Shown here piece by piece: positions 28,201 to 43,200 of a DNA stretch of 64,000 bases. Both the position numbers and the translations under genes were made by a program. The DNA comes from Acanthaster planci (taxonomy: Eukaryota; Echinodermata; Asteroidea; Valvatida; Acanthasteridae): contig NW_019091534.1 in the NCBI RefSeq assembly GCF_001949145.1, positions 438,369 to 502,368 on the forward strand, given 5' to 3'. The number at the start of each line of letters is the position of its first letter. Within the stretch, counting starts at the first letter, position 1. Below the pieces are notes generated by a model. It saw nothing but the letters and a program-made list of their open reading frames with translations, searched no databases and was not told where the DNA came from.

Positions 28201-31200
28201 GTTACAAGATTAATAAGATAAATTTCTGATCATTTGTAGAGATTTTCTACTGAAGCAATTAAATTTCTGTAAAATACGCACAATAAATTAGAAAAATAGA
28301 CATATCTTTTTAAAACCTTAAAAAACTTGTAAAAATCTGAGACCAACATCACAACCCAAATGTGCTTACTGGTAGTCATCCTTTGCAACCTCTTTGAAGA
28401 TGGGAAAGTTGGTGCCATGAAACATTTCAAGTGAATCATTGTGGGTATTACATTCATTTTAAAGTTTGCCGTACACTGCATTACATGCTACAATTAGATC
28501 CGTGGACCTATGAGAAGACTTTGATGTCACTCAGAGAGGATGAACAAGAGGAGTTCCACCATGACACGGTGGCTTTGATTGAAGCTCTTGGCAATGCTGG
28601 GCTTCATCGCTCCTTCCCTCACATAGAGAGCTACACCAACTCAAGCTCCACTCATCCACTGCTGAAAAGGGCTGGTCTGCACTCCATGAGAGACTACCAT
28701 CATGACAAGGTAACGCAGGGATTTTGCTGTCCAAGTAGCACATTTTTATCAATTCAAAATACCATGTCTTAAAAGCAGAGTCAATCATCTAGAGTGGTAC
28801 ATCCAAAATGGCTGTCAATTTTAATGAAAAAGAAAGGTTCCAGAACCAAGAATCATTTGATGTTAATTGCCCTAGATGTGGAGGCAGTCACACTTTTTAA
28901 TTTGATGCTCAAAGAAGAAGTACATGTATATGTCACAGTTCAAGTATTGACTTGTGCTGTAACCCTCAAAGGCATTTTTGTTCATGTATACATACACACC
29001 AAAATTTGAGGATTGAGCAACTGTTGAAGTAAAGTGTTCACCAGGTTAAGTTCAGAATTGACCAAAATTCTGGAAAAGCAGATGTTGCTGTCTTTTCCAA
29101 ACAAGATGGCTGTACACGTATGTAGGCTGTTAATTATTACGATGGGTTATGTGATGCACAGGCGGCAGGGGTTCTCTTGAAGTCTGCCCTGGATGAAGAC
29201 GAGGATGAGCGTGTCAGATACGAGGCCTCGCTGCTCTACAAGAATCACCCCAATGGTGGACACCATAATGCCTTCAAGTTTGTCAGCCCTGAAGAGTGAG
29301 TAGAAATGTAATTGATGACCGTGACTATGATTCACTGTTAGGAGTGCTGTGGATATGGTCATGGTTTGAGTTTCTCAAGGACTTATGTGCTATTGCTTTG
29401 GAGTAAAGAGCAGTTTAGTAGACTACTCAATGCATTTTTTTGAGGTATGCCATAAGCCTTTCAGTTTGGGATAATGTTAACAATTTTGACTGCTGTGATG
29501 TGGGAAATGATGTTGGAACACATCATCAGCTGCATGTAGAAAGGTGTATGACCGGTGTGGATTATCTCTCCTCTCCGCTGTTGGTTAAGGATAATTGACT
29601 AGTGGAAGATGTGGAATGTTGAAGTTATGCTATTTAAAAAAGTTTTCATTGATAGTGTATGTCAGCATACTTTAATAAAAGTGGCCAAAGATAGGAAAAC
29701 TAGGCTTTTGTAATAAGGAGGAATTGAAACCTGAAAAATATTCTTGGCTGGTCAGATACATGTATGTTGGAAGATGCAAAAACCTTTCCAACCACCTGAA
29801 ATTTACTTTGAACCTCTGTAATCTTCATTGCTGGTAAATGCATCATTGACATCCAACATCCATCAAACTAAGCATTTGGGGAATTTTAGGTCGGTGGGTG
29901 AGCAGTGATCACATGACCAAAGATGATGGTCTCCACAAGAGGAAAAATAGACTTGGGATAAGCTATTAGATAGCGTCGCTTTTGCACCATGGTAAAACTT
30001 TAACACAAACAGTTAACTGTACACCAAACACAGCTGAATCATGTGCTAATGAAAACCAAAGAAGGCCAGCCACGATGAAGGTTTTGGTTACATGCCATGG
30101 GAAACAAAGGTCCAATGACTTGTAGAGTGCATCGCTGTACATATGAAGGTGGAATACAAACATTGTTGTGATTCCTGTTTCAGATATTCTACAACCAATT
30201 CCTCCCAAGATGTGGCAACCACCACAGTGCCAAGTGCTCCCTCTAGGCGTCGCTTGAGGAGGAGTTTCTTGGATGGACAAGAGTTCAAGTTACAAAGTCC
30301 GTCTATCGACTGGAAGAAACTCTTGGGCAGCAAAGCGCTTGGAGCTGAGTTCGGCCTGACCATCAAGAATGAACTTGATATGAAGATTGGTACGTATTTC
30401 TAAGTATTTGATAGCTACATGGCTTTCATTTGGGGCTTTCTGATCTAGGTACCCTGGAATGCTGCTTTGATGGACACATTCATTCCCCTTGGATCCCAAG
30501 TTTTCTGTGCACTTTTACCAACATTATAAAAAGAAACTTAAATTAGAATGAAAAGTTGATTTCATTTTGCGATTCTTACTTCCAGTGAGGCCTACCCCTG
30601 AGATTAAGCTTGAAAGGAGATACATACATTTAACAACATGAAGGAATTACAGTTTTCTTATTTTAGCTTTATTTCGCGTGTGTGTTTGCCCAAATCCTCA
30701 TACAGAGACATGTGGGGCATGCTGCCTCACATTTGAGTGTATCAGACTTCAGACTTGATGCACATCTGTGACTGAAAATTGCTATACCTAATGACTGCTG
30801 TAGAGTACCAAAGTGCATACATCACCTGCGCAGTAACGTGTATGTATGTCAAGGGCGTTTAGCACAAGAACCAGCCTGTGATCCAACGCAAATACTCGCA
30901 AGAACCAGCCTGTGATCCAACGCACATACTCCATTTGTTTGCACTGCACTTTCTGGTTCACAGTGACATCACACTTAGGCATATGTACTCTATATGGAAC
31001 ATTTGGTGTGGGTGTTGTCGTGTTCATAATAGCAGTGCTCAGTGGTGCATTTGCAAATTCATTCAAGGACGTGCAAGGATTGAATGTCTTTTAATCTCTG
31101 ATTTTGACCTGAACCTAGTTAATAAGAGATAATCCTCTTGGAACAGTGGGCAGTTAAGTAACTTGAAGACAAACTGTTTGTTTGAGAAAAGAATCGTAGC

Positions 31201-34200
31201 ATTGTCTTAACATGCAAACTTAAAAATTTCTGTATTTCTGACAGCTCCTTTGAATAGTCACCTGCGCGTGGACCTTTTCGATGAGGCGTATGCCACCGTT
31301 TTGGTTGGATTGGCTGGTTTTTCATGGGATATTTTCAAAGCTCGTTTTTGCTTCAGTGGCTACGTTGAATACAACCTCAACATACTGCAGGTGGGCCCGA
31401 TCGCATTCTGTCTTCTGTGTTTGCTGTATGTTAATTCAGTTGAAAGAGTTACAACACAAATTATGACTATTTATTGTAATCATTTCAGATGGAATTGAAT
31501 TGAATTGAATTGAATGAATAACAGACTGAAGTAAGCTATTCCAAATGGATTTGCCTTGTGGAGTAAAACATTCCATCTGTCATCAAAATGAGAGCGCTAG
31601 TGCAAAGATGTGAGAAATTCATTGTTTGTTTCACACAATGCTTTAGTAAATCCTTTGTGTACAAGTTGCCATTTTACCTTCAGTCTGGTGTGAAATTGCA
31701 ACACAGATGTTTCACTGTTTCACATGCTGACTAATTTAAACAGACATTCCTGTATTAAAGTCCTGCAATCTGCCACAGTTGTTTGACAACATATCTAGTT
31801 TATTTCTTTATGTTAGAAACATGACATTACAAGTTCAGTAATGCCGTCATCTACTCCAAGAAGGGATGGTGTTTCACATTTATTGATGGGTAATTCCAGA
31901 AATTAGGCATCCAAAAGTGTAACATTTTTGTGTTCCCGTTACATCTGACCTTTGTTATTTGACAAGAAAATATTGTAACCGGAATTGATTTCAAACTGTT
32001 ACTATTTGTTTTTCAGGTAACTTGCATTAATTCATCACTCTTGGAAATTAGAAAATATGTTCTGAACTTACAAAATCATACGTCAGATGTGACAGGGACA
32101 CCTCCCCCCCCCAAAAAAAATGGACCCCTAATTTCTGGAATTACCCAGGTGTTTATCAAAATGTATTTTTGTGAAGAGCTTCAGCTGTGTCAATGTTGTG
32201 CACTCACATTGGCGCAGTACTTTTTTTATGGCATAATTTGATTATACCTCATAAATCTTGACATGCGATCAGTGACTCACCAATCACATTATGCTGATTT
32301 ATTCAGATGCTGTATTTGATGAAATAATGTAAAAGGGTTGACAACCATTGCAGATACCAGCACTGCACTTAATTGGGCGTCATATAAAAGGGGTTTTTCA
32401 CAATGTTTCTGATGGATGGAAGGAGCCAGCAGTGAGTCCCACCCCCTAATTGTGGTTTTCTATTTTTCATGCCCAGAAAAAAGTAGCCGGTGCAAAAGTT
32501 CAAGTAGCTGGTCAAATTTGCTGTTTGCCCGCTTGTTTTGACTGATTACCTTTCGCAACTTAGTCACTTTTTGTAGAGCCAAAAAGGTCTTGCAGATGGT
32601 GCAGTGTTGACAATGACTGTAAGGACAAAACAAAAATATAATAATTTTGTTACATGTAGTTTTCATTTTGATCTCTTCAGAACCACTTTAGCAGGAAATG
32701 CTAGATGATATCTCAATAAAACTCAGTGCAATGTAGACTTGACAAGTTGTAAGATAATGGTGTGTTGTCTCATAACTTCACTTGAAATCCATATGCGCAT
32801 CTCTAGTATAAAAGGATGCATTGGCTGAGATTTGATCATCCACAAGTTGGGTATTAGGCAATCAACATCCTCATAGAAATACGTGTGTACGATTTGGATC
32901 GCTGCAGCCTAACGCGTAGAGAGAAAACTAAGCCAATTACCCACTTGGCACCGAGTCTACATTAGTGGAAGAATGATCGTATTGCCTGACAATAAAATGT
33001 TTCTCCTTTATCAGGAATTTGGTGTGGAACGTATCAGCGACTTTGCAAAAGCATATGATCTCATATTTGGAAAGGTTTTTGGCAACATCAAGAAAGGAGT
33101 AGACATAGTTGTTGATCTCTTCAATGGTGAAATCAGCATCAGTCAACTACTTGACAACTTTGCTCGGTCATTTGACAAAATCCCCAGTTCCATTTCTGTA
33201 AGTATGTGTAATGGACATTTATGAGAGCAATTTCTTCTTGAATTATTGGAGCTGAATAAGTTGTAAAGATGTAGCTCAGTGATGGGCAACTTTTTTTATG
33301 AAATGTCTTTGGAATGCATGGCCTGTATTATGTACATTAGAAATTCAGCTTAGTGACACTAGAGATGGGTGCTTGGATTGTACTATATAATGACTATTTG
33401 CTATTCTAAGAAGAGAAGATGCATGTCAAGAGATGCAACTCCAACATATGCCATCAGAAGAGCTCTGAAAATTATCTTGTTGCTGCCTCAAGATCACTAA
33501 CCAGACTACTGTCTGCTGCATTGTCACAGAAAGCGACAGGTGCTATGGCATGTGCATACAGTTTCAACATTTAAGGCTGCCTGTGTGTACACGATAAAAT
33601 GCAACTCTTTAACAGAAAAGTAGACTGAATCACTCCATTTCCATTGTTGCTGGTACACTCCATGCTGCCAGTTAAAATTTGAAATGAGATAAAGGATTTA
33701 ACAAAAAGATTAACATGTATTCTATAAGTTTTAAAAGATTGTTGAAAATATGCTTTACTCAAAATGTGATCTACAGGTAAAAATTCATCGTTTTTCCAAG
33801 ACTGCCTTTTTCTAAGTTTCATGTATTGCCCACTTCAGAATTAATTCATGTTTTTCTTTTAAAAATAGCACAGAGCACAGAAGCAGATATTTTTATCCAG
33901 ACTCAGGGACTCTTTTATTACTGACTGGGTTGAACACCTCTGTGTTGGTTATTAAGCAGTGGCTTGGAATTGTTTAAAATCAATGAGGCCCCTGAATCCA
34001 GACAAAAATAGCAGGTTTTGTATGTAATTGGGTTTTACTGGCAGTGTTTTTCACCAGTCCTTTGATCGGTCCTTAGATCGTTTGTGAGAAATGTCAGTAG
34101 CTTGCGGAAGTAGGGCCTTCCAGAAGTACATGTATACTGAATTGGACTCATTCTATATGCTCTTTTCACAGGATTTGAGATCAGTGGCTACTAGGGCCGT

Positions 34201-37200
34201 GTCCCGACTGGCTCAGTTTGACCCAGCCAAGCTCCCACCTTCCTTCAGAGGCGTCATCAATGTTGTCAACAAGGCTGCTCAGCTGTTTAGTGACATCAAG
34301 ACAGATATTATGGAATTTTACCAGGTTAGATTATGAGTGTTTTCTTCTATTAATTAATTATCATCTTTTAAGTGCACAAATGTTGTAACTGCATATTTTG
34401 TGAAATTCCGTTTGTTTCCTGAATTTTGATTCAGATTTACTCAGGGATTATTACAGGTAAATTTCATTGAAAATATTGCATAATTATGACACAGTTAATT
34501 AAAATTAAAATGTCTTATCTTTTGTTAAGCACCTTCGCATTTGTGCTGAAATGTATCTCAGTGCATTCGAGGCAAATGCCAAACACTCGGGTTGGTGCAA
34601 AAAAGTTTCATCTCAGAATTTGGCGCAAAAACGTATCTTGATCTGGTTCTTTTCAAAGATCATCTTTATATGATCAAGATACCAAAGCTTACAACAAAGA
34701 ATTGTGTCTGTAAATTCTTTATCTGCCTAAATTTCAAGTTTCATGTGAATTTAATTCAGCACAAAAAGTTACTAGGAGGCCGCAAACCTGTTTATGCATT
34801 TTTCTCAAAACTACTCAAAACCGAGATGTGGCACTAATTGATTTTAGCTCCCCGAGGTATCAGAAGTCGGAGGGGAGTTCAAATTAACTATCTACCCCAA
34901 TGTTACATGTAAGTTTGTTTTACCATACCTCAGACATATCCAGTCGCTATTAATATTTCAGGAGAGTGAAAGACAGCATGTCAGCACTTTGCTGCTATCC
35001 GTTTATGTGTAGTGTGCACAGAACATAGCTACAATCCTGGACAAAATTGTTGGGACACGTGTCAATAGCCACACCCTATCCAGGCCCCCCACTCCCCCGG
35101 TCAGTGTTGTCATCTCAAGCTAGAGCGCAGGTCACACATTGAGACCCAACGTTGAGAGGGGGCCAGGGGATTGGAGGGGGGCAACAAGATTTGGCCAGGA
35201 TTGTAGGGCTATGACGCATGAGTACTTTACCTGTGGGACAGCTCTGTGAACTGTTACCAGGGAACAGTTAAGTACTAGTACACACTTCTGTTTGTTAAAC
35301 AGCAAAACTAGCAATTGTTACATAATGATGAATGGACCAATGAGAGTTCAGCTTTTGATCCTGAATATATTTGAGGCACCATTGTGGTAATCATTCTTAC
35401 TGACTTTAACATGCTGTAACAGAACTTATTCTTAACAGAACTTTAGAACTACAATACAAAATAGTTTTTCGAAAATATTCACAACTGTAAGCTGAATGCC
35501 TTTCCAAGCAGCTGAGTTGCACAACAAAGCAGTGACTGCTTTACGTAAATGACAAAAAAAAGAATTTGTATTGTTTAGTTTGTACAGTTGGACTGTACTG
35601 GTGTTCCAAAATAGAAAATTTTTGTTTAGTCAAATGAGTTTGTCTTCATTCTATATTTCAAGTCATCACAGCTCACAAATTCTGAAGTTTTGTGTTTCCT
35701 CAGGCTTTCAGTGAGGCAATCACTGTTACTTTGCCCTGGGCAGCAGAACGGATCTGGAAGTCTATTGTTTCACTTAGAGAGTCTGTGATGGACTTATTTA
35801 AGTCACCACTGAAGGCCATAAGTGACATGTTCAAAGGAATCCTCAAGTAAGTTTTTGTGTAAAAATTGGCCCCAGAATATTATTGCTTGGAAGAAGTACT
35901 GTGGAGATGTAGATAATTTGCTCAGAATCGTGTAATTTTTCAACCTTCATAACAGAATTAGTACAAGTTGTGGACATATCATGCCCGTCGACAGTATCAT
36001 CACATTTCATGTGTAAGTGCAATAGTTACAAATTGTCTGACTCTTGACTCTTACTTATATTGTTCTCAGTTGTCAGTGGTCAAATTCTTGATGTCAGTTT
36101 GTCTATTGAGGTACACACTTGGCGGCGTTTGTAATTAAAAACAATTCATGGTATTGGTAGTCATCAACATCAGGTTATTTTCATGTACATTCACGACTAT
36201 AATGACAATTGATAATGTCACATTTCTAATTTCGGGGTCCATCTCACCAACTTTCAGCGGAGGTTAATGAAGCTACTTTTTGATCCTAGAAAGCCTAGCA
36301 TAGCGGATAGATGATAGTGTTTTATTGACTGGGACATTGGGCGTACAGCATTCTTAAATCAGTGTAAGGGGCTTTGTGTGTGTTTGTGGGTAATAAATGA
36401 TTGTGTGCCACTGCCATACCACAATCTTGAATACTTTTTTTGCATTGGCCCAGAGCAACCATGTGAAAGCAAGTCTGGTCGGAGCCAATTAAGCTTATCT
36501 CTGGTTCCCTTGGCATGAAACGACTGAGAATATTTCTATTCCCCTGGATGGAATGCCAGTCCATCGCAGGTTGCTTCCCCAGCTAATGCTGGTACCCATT
36601 TATGCTCCTGGGTGGAGAGAGGCAAGCAGGAGTGAAGTCGCTTGCCAAGGCCCATAACATGCTGCCAGCAGCTGGATTTGAACCTCCAACCCTGTGATTG
36701 GAAGCCACAGACCCTAACCACTTGGCCACATGCCCCCTGAGTAACCATGTGACCTGTTAACAAGAACATGATATGACTTGGACACATCCACACATGGAGC
36801 TCCACATTGCACAATGCAGGGACCGCTGTCCACTTATGTTCAAAGATCCCTTTGTTCCCTGAATTAACCTCAGAAATACCACTGAAAACATCATCTGGAG
36901 AGAGATGTGACAATTGACTTTGCAATGGATGCCATGCATTCCTTGGATGATGAAAACAGCAGTCAACAATTGTTAATTAATAATTCATTTTCATTTTGCT
37001 AATTACTTATACGTTGCTATTTAATTGTTCATCTACAAACTACAAGCTGAGACATACTGCCGACTAGACAGGCAAAATGTCCAAAGGCACACAGGTTCCG
37101 CAGTCTAGATTCTGAGGGAAATATTCAAAGCTATTTACTTCGTTAATTTGAAAGATTTACATCTAGTTTGGTTGTTGGGGTTTTGCCACCCGACCCTGTT

Positions 37201-40200
37201 TATAGAGAGAGGTTTGCTTGGACTTTCAGAAGTAGTCTTGAAAAAACTTTGATCACATGTGTTCTGTTGGTCAGGGTTTCACAGACATCCTTCTTGAAGA
37301 AGATGTTACCATCGGTATTACCGACGCTAATGATATTCATGTAGGAGAGTGTGATTGAAGCTCCCTGATTCTCCAAGCACACTGCCACACACAGTTACTG
37401 TTGAATAAAGATGAACACCCTTCAGTTGTATGTGTAAATGTGGTTGTAGGTGCTTTCTCAAGTTTGGCACATTCTTCCGTTTTTATCAAATAGCATTAAA
37501 CTGGCAGTTGATGAAATCAGAAATGCCAAGAAACAAATACAAGAAGCCCTCTTCTTCAAGGGAGGTAAGGCACACTTACTCTTGGCTTTAATTAGAGTAT
37601 TTTTCATTGCATCCTCATGCGCAGTACTTTCATGGAGTTCATATATTAAAAAAATAATCACTCACCAAGGCTTCCGAGTTACGAATTATCTGCTTTGCAG
37701 ATCAGACACCCTACTGGTTTAAGCTGCCCCAGATCATCCTAGATATGCTTCAAGAGTTGGGGGAACACCTCAGCAACATCAGGCGAGATCTTGTCACCTG
37801 GGTGGATGAGGTTGACAGCTCATCAGATCCCATCAAGATGTTGACTGGTGGCACTACAGACTCGGTAAGGTTCCAGTGGTGCTTATATAAAGGTGGAGAG
37901 GATGCTGTGTACTTGAGGGTTAGGTAAGATCAGATACACCTGAAGCCAAGAGAACTGAATGCCTACTAAAATAAAATACAGAATTGCACAAGTCTTCTGT
38001 TCCCTACTTGCAGACATTTGTCTAATTATTGAACTGCTGCTCTAACAAACCGTCAAAAATGTCAATGTGGCCACACTGGACACAAGCCCTTTGTATCACA
38101 GTTTGCCTTGTGCTAAATACATGTATGTTATTGATTTCCACACCAAATTGATGTACATGTAGCTTCATTGGTTCTTCTGGCATATTTATGGATTGCCTGA
38201 TAATTTGCACAATATGTACTGCTTGCCATTGTCACCAATTGCAAGTATGGACAGTATTTTCAACCAGTACTCATGAAGCAACAGTGGTGACATTAAAGAC
38301 ACGCACTCCTTTTGTCTTGTAGGCGAAGAGGTTTTGTAGCTGTATTTGTACCCAAAGGAACAAGCAAGTTGGTAGATCCCCATGCCTACTTGCGATGTAC
38401 TGTTGTATGCTTGCTGGAAGAATTTGTTACCCATAAATTTGCACAGGTCACTTTTATGGCAGTAATTTCAACACCAGCAGTCACTCTTGATTTCAGTCAC
38501 CTTTCCACTTTATACTGTACTTCTCACCTTGTGCACAGTTTACAGTGAGAAGACAAGTCCAAGCTGAGATTGAGTCTATCTTCCAAGACCTGATGGGTCC
38601 AATGCAGCCTGTTGCAGACCTCTTGAGTCCCTTCTTTGATCTGTGTGACCATGTATTTCGTGCTGTTGGAGCTATAAAGGAAGCTTATGAGACTCTCAGG
38701 GATGGGTAAGTAAATGTATGTGGACCAGCTAAATCTTCTTGCAGTGAAATGTAAGATATGCATATATGTCTTGTTAGTGTCTTCAGATGCAGACAAAAGG
38801 TGCTGAGATCCAATAGACATAAAAATCAATTGATAGGTAAAGCTTGCACTTAAAATGATATATTTTAAATGATGTCATGATGGCATCATCACACAATTTA
38901 CCTTTTAATTTTGATTGTTTTAGTTTCTCGTTTGGGTCAATTTAACCTTGAATTTATAGTTTGTATCTTTGCAGAAGGATGCAGAGAAGCCCTTGGGTCT
39001 TCTCTTTTCATTCTTTGAACGGTTTTAAATCACAATTCATTCAAAAAGGGTTTTGAATTTAAACATTCTCTCACACCAAATATGATTGGGAGCTTTGATA
39101 TGCTTACACCCACCTACTTGCTGTGGGACTTAGCTGCTTGATTAAAATAAATGCATTTAAAACTTGTGACCCAAGTCCAGAAATAGATTGGGGAAAGCAG
39201 ATGGTATGTTACGTCAACGTTTTGGGCTTGAAAAGTAAATATTATTACTTTTAGATATTGTTTTTAATTAGTTGTTTTTAACATAATTATTCTCTTACCC
39301 TAACCTTCCCTGAGCTTTGAAACCCACCCACTTTCCCTTTAGAATGTAGCTTCTTTTGATTAAAAGAAGTAGAAATACATGTACGCTGTGTGTATGTGGT
39401 TGAGGGGTCACCTTGGTTGCTGGCTGGTACTTTGTCAACTGTTTAAAGGTTGGTTCATAGTTGGTGCATAAGTGAACATGAACACAAATTTGTTATGCCA
39501 TGTCAAATATGCACACTGCGAATACACAAAAAATGAACACATTTCAACTTGAGCGAAATTTTGCTGCAAATCTTTCGTGACCTCGCTTATAATTTTCACC
39601 TTCACCTGAAGTTTGAACTGGCCTTAAGACCGGTCATTCGACACCATCTCAACCAATAGGAATGACTAAATTGTATGAGGGTTATTTTTGAAACACAAAT
39701 TAAAGTCATGGGTTTGGGCATAGCTTGGTGAGGTATTTGTGTTTGTAAACAGCTAATTCTTGTTTTTTTGCAGATATCAAAAGTCTCAGGCTCTTGTCAT
39801 GAGACTGTTGGGGCCTAAGGCTCATGAAAGATTTCCCAGGAAGTACAGAGAGCCCGGATCAGAGCTGTGTGCGTCAGGAGGATTCTACCCAACGAACTCT
39901 GCTGGACAATATGAACATCAAGGTGTTGATCTGGAAATACCCGCAGGGGCAAAGGTGAATTTTTTATTTTGTGCATTGAATTTAATTAAAAAGATCAAGA
40001 TTTCTTATTAAATTAGAGTTCCTGCAGTCATGGAAAGCCCAAAAAAATCTCGTAAAAAAGTTGTTTTGAAAAGTCATGGAAAATGGGGAAATTAAGGTGT
40101 CCTGGAATCCTGTTGTCCAAAAACAAAGTCAGAGAAATATTTTGAAAATCAAGATCGTGCAGGAGGTTATTTTGTTATTTCTAGACCGCTTTGGATGTGA

Positions 40201-43200
40201 TAATGGAGAATGATGAATTTACAAACCATCCTTTTCAGTACAGGGTGTCCCAGAAAAAAACTAAACCCTGAGGAAAGGGGTTAATCTGCCCAAACCATGA
40301 GATATGATTGTAATGTATAAGGATCTTTTCGGAGATGCTTCATCCTTCCAAATTATAATCATATCTCATGGTTTGGGCATATTAACCCCTTTCCTCAGGG
40401 TTTGGTTTTTTTCAGGGACACCCTGTAGAAGTAGCTGTGGCAGTCTTCAGTTCATATTAAATACCAAACAACTTTTCCTTACAAAATGGCATTAAATGTC
40501 ATGGAGATAGTCATATTTTAGTTCCTGAAAGTCCTGGAAAAGTCTTGGACTTTGGTTTCCAGATGTCTGTGGGAACCCTTGTTAAGGTATGGCAAAAAAT
40601 TAAATAAATAAAATACCTTAAAATTTCGCACAGTGTTTAAAGAATACATGTATACAAAGTGATATTTAGCTTCAAATAAAAAACAGCTATTTCCTGTGTG
40701 CAAAACTTGTAACAATTGTTAGCTCAATTCTTTTCTCTAGATCCCGTTTCTGAGTACGAGCAATCTGCTGATGACTATTAAATGTACAAATGGTTGTCAA
40801 TAATTTGTCGCTTTGTAGTTGGTGGCCCCATTTTCAGGAGTCCTTTTCAAGAGTGAGGGCAAACCCAACCAGGTGACTCTCCTCGCTGGGGGTGGCGCCT
40901 TCCGTAACATCAGGATCACCATTGACAACATTGAACCCAACAGAACTCTGTCTGAAACCGAGGGAGTGAATGTAAGCTGTGGTAGTACTGTCAATAGTTG
41001 AAGTGGTCTTGTTTATTGTAATTGGACGTGTGGCTGTAAGTGGCAATGTTTGTTATTGGTTGTGATTGTCTAATTTGGACTCATCCTTGTCATCCTTGCT
41101 CTAGAGTAAATGCATTTAAAATATGCCCAAACTTAAGATTTTCTTTACCTTGTGGTTATCAACGGAAAATCAGTTTTCCTGCATTGTGTTTTGTGTTGAG
41201 TTACTTCCACTGAGTACTGTAGATTTTTTCACCTGACTAGAGGTAATGCAGTAGAGGAGTTTTATCTCTAAATGTATTGATAGAGGACACTGTTTTAGAG
41301 ACAATTATAATCAAGCACACCATATGAAAAGTCCTTGTTATCTTGTGCTATGTGGTTTGGATTTTCCATTAACCACTCCCTGCCAAGCGACCAGTTTTCG
41401 AGTACATAGGCTTTATATGAAGAGCTGGGGAGCCGGGAACTGGGACAAAAGAGTTGGGCCTTATAACAAAAGACCGTGCTCGGCACAAAAGACTGGGCTG
41501 CTGGGCATTACCAACATTTTTTCACTCTCAATAGTGGAGATAATCCAGCCTTGTTTTGAAACAGTGTACCACAGTTTGAGGCATTTAGAGTGACTGGATT
41601 ACCACCAGGGACAAAAACTCTCCATCATCATAGCGATGAGCCACACAGCACCGCTGCACGCTAATCTGGCCCCTTTTTTCAAGATGTATTTTTGCGTCGG
41701 GAAGATGTTAATTATATATAATGGTTTGCCCATTATAAATAGTTCGCGGTACCCGCTGCTTCATTTGACGCGGACTGGCCNTTAATATACGTTGGGTACT
41801 GGCAAACCGTTATATATAATCTGGCCCCTATTGAAAAGAGGTCAGCAGTGCGCTGTGCCGGTTTCGGGAACAAAAGAATCTTATGTAACGCATAATCTTG
41901 GTGCTTTTTCCAAGGCTGTAGGCCTGTCTGAAATATTCAGGAGTCAATGAAGGTTACCTGTCAGCTTTATAGTAATACCCAAAGAGTCCTTCATTTTGAT
42001 ATAAACAGCCATTAAGTGAAATGATGAATTTTTGAAGAATTTTGAAAACAAAAATTCTTGAAAATGAGCTGCCATCTTGTCTTGCTCAAGAAAAATCCAC
42101 CCGGCAGCAAGTGGTTAACCCTCTCCCGGTATCTTTTACTAACTCTCATAAAAGTTTCAAAGTGAACTGTGAGCACACATCCATCAGAAGTCTTGAAATA
42201 CTGGAACTGCTTCGTAAAAAAAAACAGAGTTGATTCAAGAGGATGTGAAAATTTCTCACAAGGAAATCTTCACTCTGATTTGGAATTACAGTCCTAGTGT
42301 GATGTATCCCCAAATTTATAATCAAGGTTTGGCCTAGTATTGAAAATGACTTGTTTTTGGTTTTTACTTTTGAAAAGGTGATAGCTGGCACTGTCATAGG
42401 TACTGTGGGCCGGTCAACAACCTGCAGACCATCCAACTACATCCACCTGTCCATGAAGAAACTCAAGCCAAATCGTCTGGCGTCATTTCTGGACAGTGCC
42501 CTAGATGATGATCCGTCAGCTGCCCAGCTGGCGGCAAGGGAGGGATACGTGGACCCCAGCAACTACGTGGCTAAGAGACCACTGGCAATGCCCAAGTGGA
42601 TTCAACTATGTGATGATTACAAACTGGTGTGGCGGGTAAGTCCTTTATGCAAGTACTGTAACTGGATGTAACATGCTTGATGTAACATGCTAGGAGCCAG
42701 ATTACAATACTATGAGAAAGACTTCATGCTCATTCAGTATCATGGGGATTCCCATTTCATAGGGAGAGACAGTATTGGAAGGTTCTTTACTGGGACATAA
42801 CAAGAACAGGACAGAGGATACAAGTCCGGAGCGCCAACCTCCCCCCGACATGACCACCAATAGACCTGACCCCAGCAAGATTGCACCTAGATGGCCATCC
42901 TCTCTTGATCAAGCATTGTCAGAAGGTAAAATAAAGCAATGTGTTTTATTACATGTTTTTCACCTGTAACAAAGATAGAGGAATACCGAGGTGCTATCAC
43001 CCGTCAATTTGCATGCATTATCCCAGATGTTCAGATTTCTGTTAAATGTCCTGCTATTCCAACTGCTGCAGCCAATAAACAAGAGACTGAGGACGCTCTT
43101 GGCCTCCCTCCACCGAAAACGGGCTCAGGTTCTCCATTCCAGAACTTCACGTTGAGGAACTTGAAGATCGGATCCATTCTGGCATTTGCCCGTCGACTTG

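Noticed and set aside
42976-43071. Earlier possible start for exon 28 after ACAAAG
   Set aside because: In the phase left by exon 27 it does not lead into the coding frame of exon 28; the CTGCTGCAG acceptor at 43071 fits phase and signal.
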